NCBI RefSeq assembly: GCF_030411955.1
Contig: NZ_JASNRA010000017.1
Coordinates: 62,001 to 126,000, forward strand
Direction: 5' to 3'
DNA: 64,000 nucleotides
Origin: Massilia sp. YIM B02443
Lineage (GTDB): Bacteria; Pseudomonadota; Gammaproteobacteria; Burkholderiales; Burkholderiaceae_D
Shown one piece after another: positions 57,240 to 64,000 of this stretch (its first letter is position 1; each line of letters starts with the position of its first letter). A model generated the notes under the pieces. It made no database searches and was not told where the DNA came from. It saw nothing but the letters and a program-made list of their open reading frames with translations. A program made the position numbers and the translations under genes.

Positions 57240-59468
57240 TTAGAAGTTGCCCTTGACCTGCAGACCCCATTGACGCGGCTCGTTGGTGAAGCCGGTCAGG
57301 TTGTTGAAGTCGATGGCGCCGGTGATGCGGCGCTGGTCGAGGATGTTGCGGCCGAATGCTGCCACTTCATACTTGCCGTCGGCGAAGATGTAGCCCACGC
57401 GCAGGCCGCCTTCGGTCAGCGGCGCACCGGTGAACTCGGCCGCTTCGTACAGGAAGAAGTTGACCTTGCTGCGGTACGACCAGTCGGTGAACACGTACAG
57501 TTCGCCGTCCGCGAACGGCACGCCGTAGCGCGCGGTCGCGTTGAAGGTCCAGCGCGGCGCCTGCGGCAGCATGTTGCCATTGATCTCGACGCGGCCGGCG
57601 GCGTTGATCGGATCGGTAATGGTGCACTGGGCACAGGTGTTGACCGACAGGCTGCCGTCGCGGATCTGGGTGTAGTTGTAGCTGGCGCCGGCGCTCACGC
57701 GCAGGGCGGTGCTGACGGCCGCTTCGAAGTCGAACTCGGCGCCCTTGCCCTTGGTCTTGTCGGCGTTGATCAGGCGGTTCACGTTCGAGTTGCCGCCGAC
57801 CACGGTCAGCTGCTGGTCTTCGATGGTGTAGTCGTAGATCGAGAACGAGGTGCGTGCGCGGCGTTCGAACAGGTCGGCCTTCACGCCCAGTTCGACCGAC
57901 TTGATGGTCTCAGCGTCGGCCACGGTGATCGGCACCGATGCCGAGGCGGCGGCAATGCTCGGGGCGCGGAAGCCGGTGGCGGCGCGGCCGTACAGGTTGA
58001 CGTTGTTGTTCAGCTTGTAGGTTGCCGAGACGTCCCAGCTGGTCTTGCTGCTGTCCGCTTCAACCGACCTTGGGCCGATCTGCACCACGTTGTCCGCCAC
58101 CAGGGTCTGGAACTCTTTCTCGTCCTTGGTGTAGCGCACGCCGCCGCGGATGGTCCAGTCCGGGGTCAGGTTGTAGGTCGCCGAACCGAACACGGCCCAG
58201 GCCTTGTTCTGCTGGCTCGACACCAGGCGCGAGGTGCGGCTGTAGTTGACGCTCTCGAAGTTGTCGCTGCCGCCGGTGACGTCTTCATCGAAGTAGTAGA
58301 CGCCGGTCTGCCAGTTGAACGGACCTTCGTTCTTCGACTCCAGGCGGAATTCCTGGGTGTACTGGTCGAGGTCGCTGATATAACCGTTGGTCTCGACCTG
58401 GAACGGGATGAAGCCCGGACCGGCCGGAGTGCCGCCGTCGATGTCGCCGCGGCTGCTGTAGTTGCTGATGTGCTCGAAGCCGGTGATCGAGAACAGGCGG
58501 AACGCGCCGATGTCCCATTGCAGGCGCAGGTTGGCGCCATTGGTCTTCAGGCTCTGGTCGTTCTGGCCGTTGGTGACGATGCGGTCGAGGTCGGTGCCGG
58601 CGGCGAAGGTATTGCTGCCCTTCTTGATCAGGTTGGCGCGGAACAGGCGCGCGCTGCCGGTGGTCTGGCGCTGGTGCAGGTTGAGCAGGGCATTGAAGTT
58701 CTCGTCCGGGCGGTACAGGAACTGGACGCGCTCGGCGTGCTCGTTGTAGCCGTCCAGCTTGCCGCGTTCCTGGGTCATGCCGGTGTCGGCGTAGTTGCGC
58801 ACGTAGTCGTCGCGGTGCTGGCCGACGGCCGACACGCGCATCGCCCATTTATCGGACAGCGGCACGTTGACGGCGCCTTCGGCGTTGGCGGTGGTGTGGG
58901 TGGCGAGCGAGGCGTTCCAGTAGCCCTCGACCTTGCCCAGCTTCGGCTTCTCGGATTCGAACTTGACCACGCCGGCCGGGGTGTTGCGGCCGAACAGGGT
59001 GCCCTGCGGGCCGCGCAGCACTTCGACGCTGGCCAGGTCGAAGATCGGGAAGCCTTTCAGGATCGGGTTTTCCTGCACGACGTCGTCGTACACCAGCGAG
59101 ACCGGCTGCGAGGCGAAGGTGTTGAAGTCGGTGTTGCCGTAGCCGCGGATGTAGAAGCGCGGGAAGGTGCGGCCGTTCGACGATTCGATGTTCAGGCTCG
59201 GCACCTTGCTGGCCAGCACGCGAATGTCTTCGCCGCCGGAGACCAGGACGTCCAGGCGGTCGCCTTTGAGCGCGGTGACCGACACCGGCACGTCGCGGAT
59301 ATTTTCCGTGCGGCGCTGGGCCGTCACGGTCACCGACTGCAGCTCGGGAGCGGCTTGTGCGGTCGTCGTCTGCGCCACCGCCTGTGCGATCGGCATCAAT
59401 GCGGTAAAGGCCAGCGCTGCGCCGTGCGCGCTGATAACGCGCTGGTGCATCTTGGACATCTTGATCAT
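57240..59468 (-). CDS. TonB-dependent receptor, stand-alone
   Basis: This 742-aa outer-membrane receptor starts at ATG 59468 after AGGAAA. A signal peptide ends near QAVAQTT. TonB box LQSVTVTAQRR, plug PRFYIRGYGNTDFN and VEVLRGPQGTLFGRNTPAGVV, and a barrel ending WGLQVKGNF are all present. The plug resembles the sphingomonad/Caulobacter-type receptors with the AQRRTENIRDVPVSVTAL start. No enzyme or regulator lies beside it, so the cargo is unknown. It has its own terminator. Confidence 0.92.
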   Translation of the reverse strand: MIKMSKMHQRVISAHGAALAFTALMPIAQAVAQTTTAQAAPELQSVTVTAQRRTENIRDVPVSVTALKGDRLDVLVSGGEDIRVLASKVPSLNIESSNGRTFPRFYIRGYGNTDFNTFASQPVSLVYDDVVQENPILKGFPIFDLASVEVLRGPQGTLFGRNTPAGVVKFESEKPKLGKVEGYWNASLATHTTANAEGAVNVPLSDKWAMRVSAVGQHRDDYVRNYADTGMTQERGKLDGYNEHAERVQFLYRPDENFNALLNLHQRQTTGSARLFRANLIKKGSNTFAAGTDLDRIVTNGQNDQSLKTNGANLRLQWDIGAFRLFSITGFEHISNYSSRGDIDGGTPAGPGFIPFQVETNGYISDLDQYTQEFRLESKNEGPFNWQTGVYYFDEDVTGGSDNFESVNYSRTSRLVSSQQNKAWAVFGSATYNLTPDWTIRGGVRYTKDEKEFQTLVADNVVQIGPRSVEADSSKTSWDVSATYKLNNNVNLYGRAATGFRAPSIAAASASVPITVADAETIKSVELGVKADLFERRARTSFSIYDYTIEDQQLTVVGGNSNVNRLINADKTKGKGAEFDFEAAVSTALRVSAGASYNYTQIRDGSLSVNTCAQCTITDPINAAGRVEINGNMLPQAPRWTFNATARYGVPFADGELYVFTDWSYRSKVNFFLYEAAEFTGAPLTEGGLRVGYIFADGKYEVAAFGRNILDQRRITGAIDFNNLTGFTNEPRQWGLQVKGNF

Positions 59469-59814
59469 GGAGTTTTCCTGTTGATTAAAAAAAGAACCGA
59501 TGTCCCCGTTTCTCTTCTTATGGACGCTGCCTCCCGTGGAATGTTCCATCAAGGGAGAGCGCAAGCGGATATGGCCGCCTTCGGCTCGCGCATCTGGGGC
59601 GCGCATCTTGTCGATGTTGTAGTTGCCGACTTGTCAAAGACGGTATTGTCCGTGATCGCTCCCTGCAACTGCAAGTAAAACACTGCCGCCTGATCCGATT
59701 ACAACACATGCATATGCGCTTTTCGTCATCAAGCCGGGGTTGCGCTTTCCCGAGGCACCCTGATGGTGCGAATGAACGTGACAAAACGGGCATATGGTTT
59801 TTTTTGAAAAACCC
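59469..59814. other. Intergenic region upstream of the TonB receptor and tRNA cluster
   Basis: About 345 bp without a supported gene. Short overlapping frames on both strands lack ribosome sites. It must contain the receptor promoter, which I could not place confidently. Confidence 0.4.
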
Positions 59815-59844
59815 TTGCACACTTCGAAAGGGAGCCTCTATAAT
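59815..59844 (+). promoter_or_regulatory. tRNA-cluster promoter
   Basis: A -35 TTGCAC (59815-59820), an 18-bp spacer and a perfect -10 TATAAT (59839-59844) are followed by a GC-rich discriminator (TCGGGCC), as expected for a stringently controlled stable-RNA promoter. Confidence 0.8.
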
Positions 59845-59893
59845 TCGGGCCTCTTCGGACGCAATGACAAGCGTCGGATAGAAACCACGAAAT

Positions 59894-59969
59894 GGGCGCT
59901 TAGCTCAGTTGGTAGAGCGGATCCCTTACAAGGATTAGGTCGGGAGTTCGAGCCTCTCAGCGCCCACCA
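59894..59969 (+). tRNA. tRNA-Val (anticodon UAC)
   Basis: This 76-nt cloverleaf includes an encoded CCA. The acceptor GGGCGCT pairs with AGCGCCC, the D-arm is CTCAGTTGGTAGAG, the anticodon loop CTTACAA carries TAC, and the T-arm is GGGAGTTCGAGCCTCTC (one mispair). It is the first gene of the tRNA cluster. Confidence 0.96.
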
Positions 59970-60009
59970 AACATTTCGATGGTTGATCGAAGTAATGATC
60001 AGAGTAAAC

Positions 60010-60086
60010 GGAGCGGTAGTTCAGTTGGTTAGAATACCGGCCTGTCACGCCGGGGGTCGCGGGTTCGAGCCCCGTCCGCTCCGCCA
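60010..60086 (+). tRNA. tRNA-Asp (anticodon GUC), copy 1
   Basis: This 77-nt cloverleaf with encoded CCA has acceptor GGAGCGG/CCGCTCC, anticodon loop CTGTCAC and T-loop TTCGAGC. It is 40 bp after tRNA-Val with no promoter between, so it is probably cotranscribed. A T-rich terminator-like hairpin follows at 60098-60130. Confidence 0.97.
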
Positions 60087-60168
60087 GTATCAGGGAAGAG
60101 GGTCCGCTGTGTCGGGCCCTTCTTCTTTTCACGTTCGACGGTCCGGTCGCAGTTTGATCGAATCGAAA

Positions 60169-60245
60169 GGAGCGGTAGTTCAGTTGGTTAGAATACCGGC
60201 CTGTCACGCCGGGGGTCGCGGGTTCGAGCCCCGTCCGCTCCGCCA
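60169..60245 (+). tRNA. tRNA-Asp (anticodon GUC), copy 2
   Basis: Identical in sequence to copy 1. It and the flanking spacer form a 159-bp tandem duplication; the same terminator-like hairpin follows at 60257-60289. Confidence 0.97.
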
Positions 60246-60327
60246 GTATCAGGGAAGAGGGTCCGCTGTGTCGGGCCCTTCTTCTTTTCACGTTCGACGG
60301 TCCGGTCGCAGTTTGATCGAATCGAAA

Positions 60328-60404
60328 GGAGCGGTAGTTCAGTTGGTTAGAATACCGGCCTGTCACGCGGGGGGTCGCGTTTTCGAGCCCCGTCCGCTCG
60401 GCCA
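60328..60404 (+). pseudogene. Degenerate third tRNA-Asp
   Basis: It lies exactly one further 159-bp period downstream. Four substitutions relative to copies 1 and 2 break pairs in three stems: one C-to-G in the 3' anticodon stem, GG-to-TT in the 5' T stem and C-to-G at position 72 of the acceptor (pairs with G1). The anticodon is intact, but a stable functional tRNA is unlikely. Confidence 0.85.
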
Positions 60405-60636
60405 GCATATAGCAGAAAGAGTGATCCCCCTGCGGGGAACACGCGAGTGGGCGAGAAGGGATTCCCTTGCATGGGAAGCCGCGGCCGGCAGAATGTCGGC
60501 GAGCCCCGTCCGCTCCGCCAGCATATAGCAGTAAGAGTGTTCCCCCTGCGGGGAACACGAGAGTGGGCGAGAAGGGATTCCCTTGCAAGGGAATCCGCGG
60601 CCGGCAGAATGTCGGCGAGCCCCGTCCGCTCCGCCA
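60385..60636 (+). repeat. 116-bp tandem array carrying the tRNA-Asp 3' end
   Basis: The last 20 bases of tRNA-Asp (GAGCCCCGTCCGCTCCGCCA) recur at 60385 (one mismatch), 60501 and 60617. Two 116-bp units lie between, differing at about six positions. Each unit holds a hairpin GTGTTCCCC-CTGC-GGGGAACAC type and a second palindrome that is perfect over 22 bp in unit 2 (60574-60595) but mutated in unit 1. I see no gene in it. Confidence 0.92.
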
Positions 60637-60649
60637 GCTTCAAAAGTAG

Positions 60650-60680
60650 AAGGGTCCGATTCGTCGGACCCTTTTTCTTT
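60650..60680 (+). terminator. UUCG-loop intrinsic terminator of the tRNA cluster
   Basis: Stem AAGGGTCCGA (60650-60659) pairs with TCGGACCCTT (60664-60673) around TTCG, followed by TTTCTTT. It resembles the hairpins after tRNA-Asp copies 1 and 2. Confidence 0.93.
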
Positions 60681-60716
60681 TTCCGCTTCCGGTTTTGAAG
60701 CGATCGGCTTCAGGCT

Positions 60717-61868
<1,152 letters not shown>

Positions 61869-62112
61869 TGCCTGTCCTTTTGAAAAAGCACGGCATCACC
61901 ACGTGCGACGGCTCACGCAGTAAATATACTAGTGACAATTTGTGTTGCCACAAAGAATTATGTTACACCGAATCAACTGAACCGGTGCGCACAGTTGAAT
62001 CTCGTATGAACGAGCCGCTACACCCCGCCGCGCACGGATGGGAATTTGATGCGCGGCATCATCCGATCAGGGATAATCAAGCGACAACTTCCTGTATTGA
62101 CCTGGAATCACC

Positions 62113-62598
62113 GTGATTTTCCGCTTCCTCAAGCCTCCCCGCATGTCGCCGCGTCTGCACCGGCTCAAAAGTTCTTCGCTGTTCGCGGCCTTGACGCCGC
62201 TGGAGCTGAAGATCGTCGACGGCCTGCTGCACGAGCGCCGCTACCTGAAGGACGAGATCGTCTTCGACGAGGGCGAGGAAGGCCAGGCACTGTACCTGCT
62301 CATGAGCGGCCGGGTGCGCATCAGCCGCCTGCACGAAGGCATGACTCAGGTGGTGGCCGAGCTCGAGCCGGGCGGCTTCTTCGGCGATCTGGCGCTGCTC
62401 GACAACTCGCCGCGCAACGCCCAGGCGCGCGCGCTCGAACCGTGCGAGATGGCGGTGTTCTTCCGCGCCGACTTCCTGGGCCTGATGGAAACCGACGCCG
62501 TGATCGGCTACAAGATCTCGCTGGCACTGGCGCGCCACATCGGCCTGCGCCTGCGCGAATGGATGGGCACCGGACGGCCCCAGCTGGAAGCGCTATGA
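62113..62598 (+). CDS. Cyclic-nucleotide-binding-domain protein without HTH
   Basis: The 161-aa product is a Crp-like beta-barrel (SLFAALTPLELKIVDGLL, GEEGQALYLLMSGRVRISR, PGGFFGDLALLDNSPRNAQARALEPCEMAVFF), with the phosphate-binding cassette FFGDLALLDNSPRNAQA. It stops after the dimer helix, and there is no DNA-binding domain. The start is a GTG with a weak ribosome site. It overlaps the next gene by ATGA, suggesting that it regulates or partners the membrane protein. Confidence 0.85.
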   Translation: MIFRFLKPPRMSPRLHRLKSSSLFAALTPLELKIVDGLLHERRYLKDEIVFDEGEEGQALYLLMSGRVRISRLHEGMTQVVAELEPGGFFGDLALLDNSPRNAQARALEPCEMAVFFRADFLGLMETDAVIGYKISLALARHIGLRLREWMGTGRPQLEAL

Positions 62599-63773
62599 AC
62601 GGCATGATGGACAGCGAGCGGTCCGGACCGGTTGTCTGGTCCGGCATCATCGCCGCCACCTGCCTGTTGCTGCTGGTAGTCAAGCAGCTGCTGTGGCTGG
62701 CCCTGCCCTTCATCTTCGGCGCCGTGCTGTATTACGCCCTGCTGCGGCCGATGCAGCGCATGGTGCGTTCCGGCTTCAGCCGCAATGCGGCCGCGCTGTG
62801 GGTGTGCGCGCTGTTCTTCGGGCTGGCCACGCTGGCGATGGTGCTGGCGCTGAACTGGAGCGACGGACCGGAAGAAGATTCGTGGGAAGCCACCATCGGC
62901 CTGTACCTCGATGGCGGGGTCTCATTTGTGCGCAACACCATGACGCTGCTGGAAGCCAAGTTTCCGATCCTGGCCGAGATGCGCCTGACCTCGACCGTCA
63001 ACACCGCCTTCGCGGCCTACACCAATGATTTCGCCAGCAACCACTTGGGCGAGATCGTGGTCGGCGTGGTGACCTGGGTGCCGTCGCTGCTGCTGGCGCC
63101 CTTCCTGACTTTCTTCCTGCTGCGCGACGGCCTGCGTTTCAAGAAATTCTTGGCGCGCGCGGTGCCGAACGCGTATTTCGAGCGCGCGCTGTACCTGTTG
63201 CACGAGGTCGACCAGACCGCGCGCCGCTATTTCGAAGGCCTGCTCAAGCTGACCGTGCTCGACACCGTGGTGCTGGCGCTCGGGCTGTGGATCATCGGCG
63301 TCTCGTCTCCCCTGCTGCTGGGGCTGATCTCGGCGGTGCTGGCCTGGGTGCCGTTCGTCGGCTCGATCGCCGGCTGCGTGCTGGTGGTGATCGTAGCCTC
63401 GACCGACGCGCCGGCGACGCCGCTGGTGGCCTACGGCGCGATCGTGGTGTTCGTGCTGGTGCGGCTGCTGGACGACTTCGTGTTCATGCCGCTGACGCTG
63501 GGGCGCAGCCTGCACATCCATCCGCTGGTCACGGTAATCATGATTTTCGTGGGCGGCATGCTGGCCGGCGTGGTCGGGCTGATGCTGGTGCTGCCGCTGC
63601 TGGGGGTGGTGATGGTGGTCGGCGAGACGCTCGGACGGCTGGTCACCAATCCGCGGCTGCGCGCGCGCCATCGGTATGCCAAGGCCTTGCGCGTGCGCCA
63701 GGCCAGCATCGACCTCGATATCGCGCGCGAGCGGCGTGGGGCGCCGACGGCGTCGACCAAGCCGCTCAAGTAG
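62595..63773 (+). CDS. AI-2E-family (PerM-like) membrane transporter
   Basis: This 392-aa inner-membrane protein has seven to eight helices. The family pattern is visible in LLLAPFLTFFLLRDGLRFKKFLARAVPN, LLGLISAVLAWVPFVGSIAGCVLVVIVA and DDFVFMPLTLGRSLHIHPLVTVIMIFVGGMLAGVVGLMLVLPLLGVV. Members are annotated as AI-2 exporters, but many are Na+/H+ antiporter-like, so the substrate is open. Start and stop couple it to the cyclic-nucleotide-binding protein. Confidence 0.9.
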   Translation: MNGMMDSERSGPVVWSGIIAATCLLLLVVKQLLWLALPFIFGAVLYYALLRPMQRMVRSGFSRNAAALWVCALFFGLATLAMVLALNWSDGPEEDSWEATIGLYLDGGVSFVRNTMTLLEAKFPILAEMRLTSTVNTAFAAYTNDFASNHLGEIVVGVVTWVPSLLLAPFLTFFLLRDGLRFKKFLARAVPNAYFERALYLLHEVDQTARRYFEGLLKLTVLDTVVLALGLWIIGVSSPLLLGLISAVLAWVPFVGSIAGCVLVVIVASTDAPATPLVAYGAIVVFVLVRLLDDFVFMPLTLGRSLHIHPLVTVIMIFVGGMLAGVVGLMLVLPLLGVVMVVGETLGRLVTNPRLRARHRYAKALRVRQASIDLDIARERRGAPTASTKPLK

Positions 63774-63791
63774 CGCTCGCGTTCACTGGCC

Positions 63792-64000
63792 TCAAGCCGA
63801 TGGCGGCGGTTCGGATGCGCCGCCTTTCAGCTGGCGCAGCAGATGCCAGGCCATGCCGGCCAGCGCCGCGACGCCGCCGGCCAGCAGCGCCCATAGCCAG
63901 ACCTGCTTGTTGCCGGCCGCGCTGCCACGCTCCCTGCTGTCGGCATCTTGTTCGAGCCTGTTCTGCACGATGACCTCACCCGGCGTGGCCGGCGTCAGCG
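63792..64000 (-). CDS. C-terminal part of a membrane-anchored protein (partial, possibly DUF3999)
   Basis: Only the last 69 codons are in the window. They read LTPATPGEVIVQNRLEQDAD, then a charged linker, then one membrane helix (VWLWALLAGGVAALAGMAWHLL) and a short tail ending PPPSA. This tail pattern recalls DUF3999 proteins, but too little is visible to be sure. The gene converges on the transporter. Confidence 0.55.
   Translation of the reverse strand, partial: LTPATPGEVIVQNRLEQDADSRERGSAAGNKQVWLWALLAGGVAALAGMAWHLLRQLKGGASEPPPSA

Larger units (their letters stand above)
60010..60384 (+). repeat. 159-bp tandem repeat of tRNA-Asp plus spacer
   Basis: Units start at 60010, 60169 and 60328. 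The first two are identical across tRNA and 82-bp spacer. The third is cut short by the switch into the 116-bp array. Confidence 0.95.

Noticed and set aside
59533-59680. Possible small gene in the gap before the tRNA cluster
   Set aside because: Open frames exist on both strands, but none has a ribosome site, biased codon use or a recognisable product.
60385-60636. CRISPR-like array in the tRNA region
   Set aside because: There are only two full units, the interspersed segments are nearly identical rather than unique, the repeats are tRNA 3' ends, and no cas genes are present.

Overview
The window is high-GC DNA from a betaproteobacterium. Gene content points to Oxalobacteraceae, most likely Massilia or a close relative: many TonB-dependent receptors, single-component glucan loci, an Mrp antiporter with fused A/B subunits, and REP-like inverted repeats. 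This assignment rests on recalled family content, not on a search. Almost all of the window is coding. I saw no phage, insertion sequence, CRISPR array or rRNA operon.

Layout. (1) 1-1030: an exported alpha/beta hydrolase (partial) and the peroxide reductase Ohr share a MarR/OhrR-type operator motif. (2) 1096-11880: a beta-glucan/cello-oligosaccharide locus. It has a LacI repressor and a divergent operon: TonB receptor, GH1 beta-glucosidase, glucokinase, MFS permease, GH9 endoglucanase fused to a UPF0303 domain, and a Gfo/Idh/MocA oxidoreductase. An intrinsic terminator lies after the receptor gene. (3) 11862-15923: a hybrid histidine kinase, a lipoprotein serine hydrolase and an EF-hand protein. 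(4) 16077-23111: a tandem universal stress protein and the full Mrp Na+/H+ antiporter operon. (5) 23860-33882: a second, gluconate-centred operon: gluconokinase, TonB receptor, GntP permease, a large beta-helix protein with an SMP-30-like tail, an esterase and a ThuA protein. Two GntR-like operators precede it. (6) 34112-38133: a siderophore-type TonB receptor and a PepSY membrane protein under a cobalamin riboswitch. (7) 38200-57139: mostly housekeeping and stress genes. These include ssb, uvrA (LexA box), a MerR-TipAS gene broken by a nonsense codon, GTP-type PEP carboxykinase, catalase, rdgC, dinB (LexA box), a subtilase and a MATE pump. REP-like pairs are scattered here. (8) 57240-64000: another TonB receptor, then a tRNA-Val/tRNA-Asp cluster with degenerate tandem repeats, a diguanylate cyclase, a cyclic-nucleotide-binding protein, an AI-2E-type permease and a partial membrane protein.

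How it works together. The two sugar loci look complementary. In the first, glucan fragments are imported, cut to glucose and phosphorylated. In the second, an exported beta-helix/lactonase-like protein may feed gluconate to GntP and gluconokinase. The least ordinary items are the GH9-UPF0303 fusion, the beta-helix-SMP-30 fusion inside a gluconate operon, the B12 riboswitch over a siderophore-type receptor, and the decaying tRNA-Asp repeat array.
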